A stretch of 58,624 nt of DNA from Candidatus Vecturithrix granuli (lineage in GTDB: Bacteria; Moduliflexota; Moduliflexia; Moduliflexales; Moduliflexaceae): contig DF820463.1 of NCBI GenBank assembly GCA_000739535.1, forward strand, positions 544,727 through 603,350, given 5' to 3'. This document shows, in pieces, positions 23,140-31,307 of the stretch; position 1 is the first letter of the stretch; each line of letters opens with the position of its first letter. Below the pieces are notes generated by a model. The model worked only from the letters and a program-made list of their open reading frames with translations, made no database searches and was not told where the DNA came from. The translations under genes were made by a program, and so were the position numbers.

Positions 23140-24165
23140 CTACTTCACTTCAACAATCCACCCTTCCGGGGCTTCATGTTCGCCGACTTGAATGGCAGTC
23201 AGGATGTCATACAGTTTTTTCGTGATGGGCCCGACGCCTTTGCCATCGCCGTAGAAGGTATGCAATTTGCCTTTATAGAAAATGCCGCCTATCGGCGTAA
23301 TGACCGCAGCAGTGCCGCAGGCGCCGGCTTCGACAAATTGATCAAGAGAATCTATCGGAATTTGACATTCTTCCACTTTCAATCCCAGATATTTCTGAGC
23401 GATTTCCACAATTGAGCGACGGGTAATGCTTGCCAGAATCGAAGGCGATTTGGGCGTCAGGAATCTATTGTCTTTCGTGATTCCAAAGAAATTCGCTGAT
23501 CCGACTTCTTCGATGTAGGTATGGGTGGCCGGATCAAGATATAAGACATCGGCAAAACCTTGTTTTTTGGCGATGCTCAATGGAAGTAAACTGGCGGCAT
23601 AATTTCCGCCGACTTTATATCCGCCTGTGCCATTGGGAGCAGCGCGGTCATAATCTGACACAACGAAATTCACCGGCGTCATGCCGCCTTTGAAATATGG
23701 CCCGACCGGACAGCCAAACACGGAAAAAATATACTCCGGGCTGGGTTTCACGCCGATATTTTCGCCATGGCCGAACAGATACGGACGAATATAGAAGGAT
23801 GCGCCCACGCCATAGGGCGGCACCCATTTTAAATTCGCCTTAACCACTTGCTGGCATGCGTTCACGAATTTTTCTTCCGGTACTTCCGCCATAAGAATGC
23901 CTTTGGCGCTGTGAATCATACGTTTCGCATTTTCATAGGGTCTAAAAAGCAACACCCGGCCATCTTTCGCAGTTTGCGCTTTTAAACCTTCAAAACAGGA
24001 TTGCCCGTAATGTAAGACCGTTGAACCTTCATTAATGCAGATCATATTATCTTCTGTGAGTTTTCCCTCATCCCATAGTCCATCTTTCCAGTAAGAAATA
24101 TACCTGAGTTCTGTCTTGCGATATTCAAATCCGATATTACCCCAATCTAAATTCACCTTTTCCAT
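23140..24165 (-). CDS. ilvE: Class IV (branched-chain type) aminotransferase
   Basis: This PLP enzyme of 341 residues belongs to fold type IV. It has LHYGQSCFEGLKAQ near the N-terminus, ASFYIRPYLFG, the PLP-binding Lys region NGTGGYKVGGNYAASL, YIEEVGSANFFGI, and the cofactor-phosphate region ILASITRRSIVEIA. The start follows AAGGAGGAAAATTATC. The sequence is that of the BCAT group, which exchanges amino groups between branched-chain amino acids and 2-oxoglutarate. In this cluster, beside IorAB and the saccharopine enzymes, it might also act on 2-aminoadipate; that is inference. Confidence 0.92.
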   Translation of the reverse strand: MEKVNLDWGNIGFEYRKTELRYISYWKDGLWDEGKLTEDNMICINEGSTVLHYGQSCFEGLKAQTAKDGRVLLFRPYENAKRMIHSAKGILMAEVPEEKFVNACQQVVKANLKWVPPYGVGASFYIRPYLFGHGENIGVKPSPEYIFSVFGCPVGPYFKGGMTPVNFVVSDYDRAAPNGTGGYKVGGNYAASLLPLSIAKKQGFADVLYLDPATHTYIEEVGSANFFGITKDNRFLTPKSPSILASITRRSIVEIAQKYLGLKVEECQIPIDSLDQFVEAGACGTAAVITPIGGIFYKGKLHTFYGDGKGVGPITKKLYDILTAIQVGEHEAPEGWIVEVK

Positions 24166-24307
24166 GATAATTTTCCTCCTTTTTTATTCCGGTAATATAG
24201 TGATTAGTTCAGTTAACAGGCAAATAACAGGGGTGAGATTTAGGCAAGAAATTTTTTCAAAAAGGTTCTTGCGGAAAATTTGTAGAAACAACCCGTATGC
24301 CTCTGCT

Positions 24308-24402
24308 AAAACTCCAAGGGTTTGGATTTCCCATAAGAAGAGGGCGTTCAGAAATCCGCCGCTCCTGGAAATCCTTGCTTATGTGAAATCCTGGTAGTTT
24401 CA
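24308..24402. repeat. Family B hairpin, degenerate
   Basis: TAAAACTCCAAGGGTTTGGA and the opposite arm GAAATCCTGGTAGTTTCAC are imperfect complements around a 50-bp centre with inner ATTTCCCATAAG / CTTATGTGAAAT. It fills the gap between ilvE and the terminator at 24421. Bases 24166-24307 show nothing recognisable. Confidence 0.55.
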
Positions 24403-24420
24403 CAAATCTATGGTCAAAGA

Positions 24421-24453
24421 AAAAACCGGGTTTCTTGAAGAAACCCGGTTTTT
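24421..24453. terminator. Terminator-like hairpin, family C (after saccharopine dehydrogenase)
   Basis: AAAAACCGGGTTTCTTG and AAGAAACCCGGTTTTT make a strong hairpin directly beyond the minus-strand stop at 24466. Confidence 0.75.
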
Positions 24454-24465
24454 GATGTCAGGTAC

Positions 24466-25785
24466 CTATTCAAGAGGGGTTACACATTCTTTACAGGCAA
24501 TCCCCAATTGTGCGAGTTCCTTGAGCACCGGTTCGTAAATGCCAGGAATTACTGGGATGTGTACGCCTTTGAGCGTAATTTTCCCTTCCAAAATCATTGC
24601 CACTCCAATCGCGGCCGGTAAACTGACGGTTCTCGACATGGCGGATTCGCCGCCCGGTTCCCCGGTCTGAATCAGCGTGGAGGTGATAAATTCTTGTTTG
24701 TCAGGATATTCTGCGATAAATTGATGATAGAGGATGAGTAAATCCGCATCGTCGCTCGCCATGGACAGTTTTTTCTGTAAGAGGGCACAGAACATATCCA
24801 TGACATTATTCTCATCCGGCAGCGGCGTGTCGTCAAACAGCCCTAACCAGGCGAATTTTTTGATGACCGTCGAATAGGTTTCCAGATTGAGGTACATGGC
24901 GGTTTCTTCGATAATATCATAACTCTCTTCTTCGTCAATCAGTTTCGCCATCATTTCCTGATACGTGAGTCCGCGCAGATCTTCACGCGGCGTATCGTCA
25001 AACAGCCCTAATTCCTGCGCCTTTTTCATGGTTTCACACCAGCCGATGTTACGCAGCGTGCCTCGGAACACGGTGTGCGCATCTTTTAAGCCGTAGATTT
25101 CCTGATAAGGCAGGGAATTGCGGTTTGTATAGGCTTCATACGTGCCAAGCCCTTCGACATCGAGCAGTTCATATTCTCGAAACAAATTTTTACTGGGGAT
25201 GAACACCACTTCGCCATCTTGCAGAAATTGGCCGTTATTTTTCCCGGCCATGACGACCCCGCGCGGACTCCAGGAAAATTTATAGCCAAACGGATTGGTG
25301 TTGCTTTGCAAAGCCGGTAAGCCGCCGCAATAGGATCTGAAACTCGTCACTTTCCCGCCTTTGTTCTCGACCCCATGGATGACTTTCATGGCCGACATGT
25401 GGTCAATGCCAGGATCCACGCCGATTTCATTCAAAATGATAATCCCGGCTTTTTTAGCCTCGCCGTCTAAGGCCCGCATCGCATCGCTCACATAGGAGGT
25501 CGTGACCATATCTTTCTTATGCTTGATGCAGAGTTCTGCGATTTTGACATGATAAATGTAGGGCAGTAAACTGACCGCGAGATCGCAACCAGCAACAAGT
25601 TGCTCCAAATGAGTATCATCCTGTACGTTCAATGCTTCAGCGGAACCGTTGGCATAGCCCTGAATCAAGGCTTCTGCTTTACCGACTGTGCGGCTGGCGA
25701 CTTTGACGGCGTAGCCTTTGTCTAACAAATAATGCACTAAGGGTTTGGACACTAATCCTGCGCCTAATACTAAGACTTTTTTCAT
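24466..25785 (-). CDS. Saccharopine dehydrogenase (glutamate-forming type)
   Basis: This protein of 439 residues converts saccharopine to 2-aminoadipate-6-semialdehyde and glutamate, or the reverse. The Rossmann motif KVLVLGAGLVSKPLVHYLL opens the protein. DLAVSLLPYIYHVKIAELCI, MVTTSYVSDAM, ILNEIGVDPGIDHMSAMKVI, YCGGLPALQSNTNPFGYKFSWSPRGV and AHTVFRGTLRNIGW follow the pattern of the SDH half of animal AASS. The start follows CAGGAGAACAACA. The gene upstream encodes the matching LKR, so the two halves of the fused eukaryotic enzyme are separate here. Confidence 0.92.
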   Translation of the reverse strand: MKKVLVLGAGLVSKPLVHYLLDKGYAVKVASRTVGKAEALIQGYANGSAEALNVQDDTHLEQLVAGCDLAVSLLPYIYHVKIAELCIKHKKDMVTTSYVSDAMRALDGEAKKAGIIILNEIGVDPGIDHMSAMKVIHGVENKGGKVTSFRSYCGGLPALQSNTNPFGYKFSWSPRGVVMAGKNNGQFLQDGEVVFIPSKNLFREYELLDVEGLGTYEAYTNRNSLPYQEIYGLKDAHTVFRGTLRNIGWCETMKKAQELGLFDDTPREDLRGLTYQEMMAKLIDEEESYDIIEETAMYLNLETYSTVIKKFAWLGLFDDTPLPDENNVMDMFCALLQKKLSMASDDADLLILYHQFIAEYPDKQEFITSTLIQTGEPGGESAMSRTVSLPAAIGVAMILEGKITLKGVHIPVIPGIYEPVLKELAQLGIACKECVTPLE

Positions 25786-25797
25786 TGTTGTTCTCCT

Positions 25798-25890
25798 GTG
25801 AAACTACAAGAATCTCATATAAGAAAGAATTGATTTCTGCCACACCTGCGATCACATTCTTTCCTATATAAGATTCCTGTAGTTTCATGA
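25798..25890. repeat. Family B hairpin (leader of saccharopine dehydrogenase)
   Basis: TGAAACTACAAGAATCTCAT with ATAAGAAAGAAT pairs with ATTCTTTCCTATATAAG and ATTCCTGTAGTTTCA. The arms are about 32 bases and cover almost the whole element. It lies just upstream of the ribosome-binding site. Confidence 0.8.
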
Positions 25891-25920
25891 TGCCGGGCAA
25901 ATAACCCGTTCGTGTTAATT

Positions 25921-25980
25921 GTTCGTAGTCGCCGCTTTAGCGGCGTTATGACCACGTCACTGAAGCGGCGACTACGAACG
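25921..25980. repeat. Family D double hairpin
   Basis: GTTCGTAGTCGCCGCTTTAG and CGGCG face CACTGAAGCGGCGACTACGA. Other copies lie at 35530, 41777 and 43961. Confidence 0.75.
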
Positions 25981-25990
25981 TGGATTACTC

Positions 25991-27310
25991 CTATAATTTT
26001 TTCACAAATTCTTGCAGATACGCGTAATCTTTTGTCAATTCCCCGTGATACAAAATCACGGCGCGTTTGAGCGTCTCAGGCAGGCCACATTGATCAAAGG
26101 GCTGCGTGAAATCCGCATCGAGCAGGGCCGGAACAAAGTCACGCAGAGTGTGACTAAAGGCTGTTGACGATTCACGCGACAATTCACAGGGCAGATTATC
26201 CACCGCCATCACAACCATGCCTTTGCCTGCAATCCCAGGCGTAATTTGTTCAGTAAAGGGGTCGTACACAAAGGTCGGTTTATTGGGTTTGGTGGAATCA
26301 ATGGTACACTCAATTGCCCCTTCAATGTCGCAGCTAATATCGCCAACCACCTTGAGCACCGGCGTCTTGCCATCAGCAAACATCTCTTTCAGATAGGCTT
26401 TGGTTAACACACGCGGATAGCGGGCTTCCCAGTAGATACAATTCACCAGCACGCCTAAATACGGGAGATAGGCTTCCATGCTGGATTCATATTTTTCAGG
26501 GTGTGTGTAGTAATCCTGCAACTCAAACTGCACACTGGCCTCTTTGGGTTTAACCATATCCTGTTCTTTAAAGATCACTTTGTACACGTGCCGGCGATCC
26601 TCTTTCCTGTTGGTGAACACCTCTTCGATTTGATCCGGAGCGATTTCAATTACTGGCAAGATGTTGATGATCTCCTGCGCTGCTTTGGAGACATTGCCAT
26701 AACCGGTCAGACCGATGATCAGCGGACTGATCTCGGCTGGAAGTCCATCGCGCTCAATTTTTTGGCCGACTTCTTTGACCGCCTGTTCCGCTTTTGTGAG
26801 ATTGTTATACATGTAAGTATGGTTCATCGCTTCAAAGGGATTCGGCATACCTTCCCAGGCCAGACGCTGACCCAAAGCCCACAGCGTATCAATCATCCCC
26901 GCATATCCGGCGAAGTTCCCGAAGAAAATCAGGCGCCGGCCCTTGTCATCCGTCACTTTTTCATAATCAATCAGCGAACACTTTTGTTCCATCATCGTTT
27001 TCAGCATGGGCATGTTATGCTCCTGCCCTTTGATCGTGTGCGAGAAAAAGATGTAAGTTTTCTCTGTCTGAAACAGTTCCGAGGGAATTTCTTTGACTGC
27101 AAACACAGCGGAACATGCGGACAGATCCTCGTTAATCGTGGCCCCGGCTCGGCGATATTCATCATCCGTGAAAATCCGAATCGGTGAAGGCTGCACCACA
27201 AACTCGATCTTGTGTTCCTTTGTTACCTGCTCGACATCCGCCGGAATAAGCGGCACACGTCTTTCCCATTCATTTTTATCTTCGCGGCGAATACCAATAA
27301 CCCGTTTCAT
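25991..27310 (-). CDS. Lysine-ketoglutarate reductase (saccharopine dehydrogenase, lysine-linked)
   Basis: This protein of 439 residues joins lysine and 2-oxoglutarate to saccharopine with NAD(P)H. It follows the LKR half of AASS and belongs to the AlaDH/PNT superfamily: VIGIRREDKNEWERRVPLIP at the N-terminus, IFFSHTIKGQEHNMPML, LIDYEKVTDDKGRRLIFFG then AGYAGMIDTLWALGQRL, LTGYGNVSKAAQEI, LVNCIYWEARYPRVLT, DISCDIEGAIECT and VDNLPCELSRESSTAF. The start follows AAGGAGGAGCCT. With the adjacent SDH it makes a split bacterial version of the saccharopine lysine pathway. Confidence 0.9.
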   Translation of the reverse strand: MKRVIGIRREDKNEWERRVPLIPADVEQVTKEHKIEFVVQPSPIRIFTDDEYRRAGATINEDLSACSAVFAVKEIPSELFQTEKTYIFFSHTIKGQEHNMPMLKTMMEQKCSLIDYEKVTDDKGRRLIFFGNFAGYAGMIDTLWALGQRLAWEGMPNPFEAMNHTYMYNNLTKAEQAVKEVGQKIERDGLPAEISPLIIGLTGYGNVSKAAQEIINILPVIEIAPDQIEEVFTNRKEDRRHVYKVIFKEQDMVKPKEASVQFELQDYYTHPEKYESSMEAYLPYLGVLVNCIYWEARYPRVLTKAYLKEMFADGKTPVLKVVGDISCDIEGAIECTIDSTKPNKPTFVYDPFTEQITPGIAGKGMVVMAVDNLPCELSRESSTAFSHTLRDFVPALLDADFTQPFDQCGLPETLKRAVILYHGELTKDYAYLQEFVKKL

Positions 27311-27324
27311 AGGCTCCTCCTTTT

Positions 27325-27415
27325 ATGAAACGACAAGAATCGTATATAGGAAAGAATATGATGTCAAATGAGGCAGAAATTTATTCTTTCCTATATGCAA
27401 TTCTTGTCGTTTTAT
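27325..27415. repeat. Family B hairpin (leader of LKR)
   Basis: TGAAACGACAAGAATCGTAT with AGGAAAGAAT faces ATTCTTTCCTATATGCAATT with CTTGTCGTTTTA. It lies about 10 bases upstream of the LKR ribosome-binding site and matches the element before the saccharopine dehydrogenase gene. Confidence 0.8.
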
Positions 27416-27452
27416 CATGCCGGGCGAATAACCCACGCATGACATCTCTTGT

Positions 27453-27485
27453 GAAAATGTCGCGCGAAATTCCTTTTCGCGCATG
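27453..27485. repeat. Leader repeat A, single-hairpin relic
   Basis: GAAAATGTCGCGCGAAATTC and CTTTTCGCGC form one hairpin of family A. On the minus strand it is followed by CACAAGAGATGTCATG and a short open frame MRGLFARHDK. Confidence 0.55.
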
Positions 27486-27491
27486 ATGTAG

Positions 27492-27524
27492 AAGAAACCG
27501 GGGTTTGGCAAAACCCCGGTTTCT
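27492..27524. terminator. Terminator-like hairpin, family C (after trmB-like gene)
   Basis: AGAAACCGGGGTTTTG-type arms (AAGAAACCGGGGTTTGG and AAAACCCCGGTTTCTC) form a hairpin directly past the minus-strand regulator stop. Confidence 0.7.
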
Positions 27525-27536
27525 CGCTATCGTCTC

Positions 27537-28331
27537 TTAACTTTCAGCTTTGATCACTTCGTAAATTTTTTTATCCTGTTCCGACAGTTCTTGCTGCTGT
27601 TCATACAATTTGTGCAGAAAATAATGATAAAAATCATGGCGCAGACTGTCGCGATTAGCAATGACAAACCAGTGGTTACGCGTCCAGTTGATTGGCGAAT
27701 GTTCCTCTTTACCCGTTTCGAAAATTCCGACTAACGCTTCGATTTTGTCAGCCACAAGATCTAACGACATCCCGCCTATGGTTTCCCTCAGTTTGCTGGA
27801 ATTCGGATGAACCACCTGAATATCGAAGGTTAGAGGCATCTCGCCCATCGCAATATAGCGGATATTCACCCCTCGTTTCGCGGCATCATGCAGATGTTTG
27901 TTCAAGTGGATCGCTGTCTCCGGGAAAAGACGAACATAGAGTTCGTGCTGAGCCGCTTTGATCATCTGCGTGGCCCGTTTCATCACATAATGATAGCCCT
28001 GAATCGCCCAGACATATTCATACATGCTCTCGACAGCCATCTCCTGAAGTTGATCTTCCAAAATTGCCAGATCGCTTTCAAACTGACTGCGCAGCCGTTG
28101 AATCAATTCATCCGGCGGAATCGGCACATACTGACCGTTCCCAACTTCCTGCACTAACCCTTTACGCGTCATGTTACGCAAAACATCGTAGATGCGCGAC
28201 CGGGCAATACCCGAGGCCTTACTCAGTTGTGACCCATTAGCCGGATGATTGGCGATTAAAGCCAGATAGCAGGACGTTTCGTATTGAGAAAATCCCAAAT
28301 CCCGGAGTTTACAATCTGTTTCCATCTTCAT
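27537..28331 (-). CDS. TrmB-family transcriptional regulator
   Basis: This protein of 264 residues has an N-terminal winged helix (LRDLGFSQYETSCYLALIANHPANGSQLSKASGIARSRIYDVLRNMTRKGLV, residues 9-60), then a coiled coil (PPDELIQRLRSQFESDLAILEDQLQEM) and a C-terminal effector domain with a phospholipase-D-like fold (VWAIQGYHYVMKRATQMIKAA). The family is best known in archaea but occurs in bacteria. It heads a run of minus-strand genes for LKR, SDH, aminotransferase and IorAB and is the natural candidate to control them. The promoter region contains an inverted repeat at 28413-28434. Confidence 0.9.
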   Translation of the reverse strand: MKMETDCKLRDLGFSQYETSCYLALIANHPANGSQLSKASGIARSRIYDVLRNMTRKGLVQEVGNGQYVPIPPDELIQRLRSQFESDLAILEDQLQEMAVESMYEYVWAIQGYHYVMKRATQMIKAAQHELYVRLFPETAIHLNKHLHDAAKRGVNIRYIAMGEMPLTFDIQVVHPNSSKLRETIGGMSLDLVADKIEALVGIFETGKEEHSPINWTRNHWFVIANRDSLRHDFYHYFLHKLYEQQQELSEQDKKIYEVIKAES

Positions 28332-28412
28332 GAGATTCGTAGTTTTCGCTTTAACAATTTCTGCCGCCAGAAGGCGGAAATTCGAACTATTATGGGTTAT
28401 ATAATAAAATAT

Positions 28413-28434
28413 TGTTGCTCTTTTTGTAGCAACA
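28413..28434. promoter_or_regulatory. Inverted repeat TGTTGCT-N8-AGCAACA upstream of trmB-like gene
   Basis: Seven-base perfect arms separated by eight bases lie about 80 bp upstream of the TrmB-type regulator in an A/T-rich intergenic region. The size suits a dimeric winged-helix protein and suggests autoregulation. The remaining 28332-28650 DNA holds no gene. Confidence 0.4.
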
Positions 28435-28652
28435 TTTCAAATGTTCATATAAAATCTGTCAATATTTTTCAGCAGCGACAATCCTGCAAAATAGTTCGTT
28501 GGTAATGGGTTTTTTGAGTAAACATGAATATTTTCAAAGAGTTACAAGAATGATTTTGATGAAAGAAAAATTTCTTAAACCAGAAATTAAAAGATTTCTT
28601 GACGCAAAATCCAACGTTAATTAACTCTGCAAATTACTTTTTCAAAGGAAGA

Positions 28653-28724
28653 AATGTACCGCGAAACTCCAGTTTCGCGGGCGGATGAATGGTGCGCGAA
28701 ACTAGAGTTTCGCGCTACATTTTC
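28653..28724 (+). repeat. Leader repeat A, copy 5 (upstream of ABC ATPase)
   Basis: ATGTACCGCGAAACTCCAGT with TTCGCGG, a spacer, and GCGCGAAACTAGAGTTTCGC with GCTACATTTTC are followed by AAAGGA and the TTG start at 28737. This is the best complete copy on the plus strand. Confidence 0.85.
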
Positions 28725-28736
28725 AAAGGAAAAATT

Positions 28737-29513
28737 TTGACCGAACATTCTTTACTCCGATTTGACCATATTTCCTTTGCTTACCGGCCAAAACACTCTT
28801 TGGTATTACAAGGGGTGCAGCTTGAGATTCCGGCGGGCAGCCTGACCACGATTTTAGGCCCTAACGGCGTTGGCAAATCCACGCTGCTCTTTCTGGCCTT
28901 AGGCTGGCTCAGACCATTGCACGGGCATATCTGGCTGGATGGCCGCCCTCAGCACGAGTGTACGCGCCGCGAAATGGGACAATTTATGAGTCTGGTGCCG
29001 CAGCAGGAACAACTGACCTTTGCCTATTCGGTTCTGGAATATATTCTTTTAGGACGCGCGCCGTATCTTTCCTCATTATCCGCCCCAGGCGCAGAGGATT
29101 ATGCGATTGCCCTGGAAGCTTTGCAGCAGGTCGGTATGGAGGATTTTGCGCAGCGCAATATCATGGAATTGAGCGGCGGCGAGCGGCAGATGGTGGTGAT
29201 CGCCCGCGCTTTAACGCAGCAGCCGCGCTTGCTGTTGTTAGATGAACCAACCACGCACCTTGACTTGCACAACAAAGCTCAGGTGCGCAACCTCCTACAT
29301 CGGCTTCAGCAACAGGGTGTGACTATTTTGATGACCACCCACGAACCGGAACTCGCCGTTGATCTGGCTTCGCACGTGGTCTTAATGCAGCAGGGGCGCA
29401 TCCTGTATGCCGGAACAACCGAAAACGCGTTTACTTCCGAACGGTTAAGCCAATTGTATCACTCGCCGGTACAGGTGGCGCAAATCGCTGGCCGTCAAGT
29501 CGTGTTATGGTAA
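28737..29513 (+). CDS. ABC transporter ATP-binding protein (FecE/BtuD type)
   Basis: This protein of 258 residues starts at a TTG after AAAGGAAAAAT; an in-frame ATG at 28689 lies inside the repeat. It has Walker A GPNGVGKSTLL, Q-loop SLVPQQEQLTFAYSVLEYILLGRAPYL, signature ELSGGERQMVVIARAL, Walker B LLLLDEPTTHLD and switch His in TTHEPEL. The Q-loop and the LGRAPYL segment are typical of iron-siderophore, heme and cobalamin importers. No permease or binding protein lies next to it here. It overlaps the following NTPase gene by seven bases. Confidence 0.92.
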   Translation: MTEHSLLRFDHISFAYRPKHSLVLQGVQLEIPAGSLTTILGPNGVGKSTLLFLALGWLRPLHGHIWLDGRPQHECTRREMGQFMSLVPQQEQLTFAYSVLEYILLGRAPYLSSLSAPGAEDYAIALEALQQVGMEDFAQRNIMELSGGERQMVVIARALTQQPRLLLLDEPTTHLDLHNKAQVRNLLHRLQQQGVTILMTTHEPELAVDLASHVVLMQQGRILYAGTTENAFTSERLSQLYHSPVQVAQIAGRQVVLW

Positions 29514-30034
29514 ACCTGGCAACGCTGCCCCGGCGTCTGATCGTGACCGGATTGTCCGGCTCAGGGAAAACCATGTATTGCCAGCAGGTCATCGCCGCCG
29601 CAAAATCAGCCGGATGGCGCATTGCCGGCATACTGTCGCCGCCGCGTTTTGCAGAGGGGCAAAAAACCGGGATTTTCGCGGTCGATCTGGCAAGCGGAGC
29701 AACGCGCCTGCTCGCTTCCTGCGTACCCGTACCGGATGAAATCAAAGGTGTGCGGTTTGGAAAGTGGGTGTTTGACCGCGATGCGCTGGCCTGGGGCAAT
29801 GAGCTGCTGTTCAACCTGCCGGCCAGTGATTTACTGGTTGTGGATGAAATCGGCCCGCTGGAATTTGATTTGCAGCAAGGGTGGCCGGTCTGTTTTCAGG
29901 CAATCTCGCGTCCTTTTGCCGCAATCACGCTGGCGACCGTGCGGCCGGCGTATCTGCCACAGCTTCAGACATTCTGGCGTGAGAGCGTCACACTGCATGT
30001 CGAGACTCAAAAATACGCTCCATCCAATCATTAG
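29507..30034 (+). CDS. THEP1-like nucleoside triphosphatase (NTPase_1)
   Basis: This P-loop protein of 175 residues has Walker A VTGLSGSGKTMYCQQVI, IAGILSPPRFAEGQKTGIFAVDLASG and Walker B DLLVVDEIGPLEFDLQQGW. This is the pattern of the THEP1/DUF265 family of nucleotide-triphosphatases related to RecA-like kinases. Overlap with the ABC ATPase gene indicates translational coupling. The biological role is unclear; a link to metal or cofactor uptake is suggested only by the neighbour. Confidence 0.85.
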   Translation: MVNLATLPRRLIVTGLSGSGKTMYCQQVIAAAKSAGWRIAGILSPPRFAEGQKTGIFAVDLASGATRLLASCVPVPDEIKGVRFGKWVFDRDALAWGNELLFNLPASDLLVVDEIGPLEFDLQQGWPVCFQAISRPFAAITLATVRPAYLPQLQTFWRESVTLHVETQKYAPSNH

Positions 30035-30141
30035 CTGACATCCATCTTTACAAGTAGTTAAGGTAAGTAACTACCCATATATCAGTTATCCTCAGTAGTA
30101 TCTTGGTTTTCCATCATAGCTCCCCAAAGGAGCAAACCATA

Positions 30142-31307
30142 CTACTGCTTAATGAGTGACAATTCTTCGAGTATCTCTCCAAAATAGAGTTGTATTGCTG
30201 ATACCTGATCTCCCTCAGAAAGAAAATCACGTAAACTTCGTTCACGAATAATGCAAACATCGGGTTCCTTTATTGAATCCAGATTTTCTCCACGCCAACC
30301 AGGGCGCGAAGCAATTTCTTTCATGGCATTAATAATTTTGATTCTCTGATTGACTTCAACATTGGGTTTAGCTTTGATATAGAGCATGACTGTTGGGTAG
30401 TCCGTATGCATGGTATATCCTAATCCACACCAAACGTCTTTGCTCATATCTGCAAACATGATATATCGTCCCCAATCTTTCAAAAACTCTACACTTTTTA
30501 TTGGGGTACAGACAGAACCGACAACCTCTTTAAATTTTATTTTTACATCACCCCACATCGTTTCATAGAGAAGGTTAACAACTTTCTGCATGTTGGATAA
30601 CGTTAATACATCGGTGACAGTAAATTGGTTACTTTGTGCCATACCATGCTCCTCCATAAATTTCAGAATTTCAGTGGTAAGAATATTGACAGGTTGCCTT
30701 TGTAGAAAATTATAAAATGAATACCAGCGCAATTGTTTAAAACAGACATTATGTTCAGGGACTCCTTTAAGGACAATACGTTCATCTTTTGGGTCGAAAT
30801 CTCGAGTAATATAGAGCAATATCCGCGTATGTATGTCAGGTGTATTTGACAATATGGTAGTGGTTAAATAGTAAGTGATGTCCGCTCGTTGAGCGAAGTC
30901 GAAACGAGCCGCTCACTGTTCCCCTCGACTTCGCTCAGGGAACGCATCACTTACCATTTAACCACTACCGACAATATTTCAGCATAGCGAGTCAGTTGAT
31001 CTGCCCCTTCTCCTGAACCAAGTCTTGACTCAATCAGGATTATTGTCCGTTTTTCCCCTTCGAATAGCTCAATAAGTATGTCAGGGTAACTTGCGATCTC
31101 ATAGTGTTCAAGAGGAGCGAATCGTTGTTGAGTCATAATACGGGAATGGGTATAGATATATGGCTCTTTTACAAGATTGATATACTTTAACCAGTCACAG
31201 AGGAATTCATGAGATGTACCCAGCACGTATGCAACGATCTCTGTAAAAAAATTTTCAAGCGGGATTACTCCTGCATGAAGATGTAATAAGCGACTAAACA
31301 GTCTCAT
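30142..31307 (-). pseudogene. PD-(D/E)XK nuclease-like gene split by a MITE
   Basis: The 5' part (31307 down to about 30970) encodes a protein beginning MRLFSRLLHLHAGVIPLENF with ASYPDILIELFEGEKRTIIL and IESRLGSGEGADQLTRYAEIL, a PD-(D/E)XK-like core in which the usual Lys is Arg. The 3' part (30852 to 30142) continues SNTPDIHTRILLYITRDFDP and ends in EILEELSLIKQ. If the 114-bp insert and one copy of the 8-bp duplication are removed, the frames join exactly as AEILSNTPDIH. The intact protein would have about 347 residues. Function is unknown; similar proteins are often annotated as PD-(D/E)XK nuclease family. Both halves have no other disabling change, so the disruption looks recent. Confidence 0.85.
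30856..30969. mobile_element. MITE with 8-bp target-site duplication
   Basis: The 114-bp element begins GGTAGTGGTTAAATAGTAAG and ends with the inverted counterpart CTTACCATTTAACCACTACC. It is flanked on both sides by GACAATAT (30848-30855 and 30970-30977). The inside contains further inverted sequence TTGAGCGAAGTCGA and TCGACTTCGCTCA. It encodes no protein. A shorter relative with the same termini lies at 47925-47963. Confidence 0.92.

Noticed and set aside
26501-27187. Plus-strand reading frame of 228 codons
   Set aside because: It is antisense to the clearly identified LKR gene and has no recognisable domain or ribosome-binding site.
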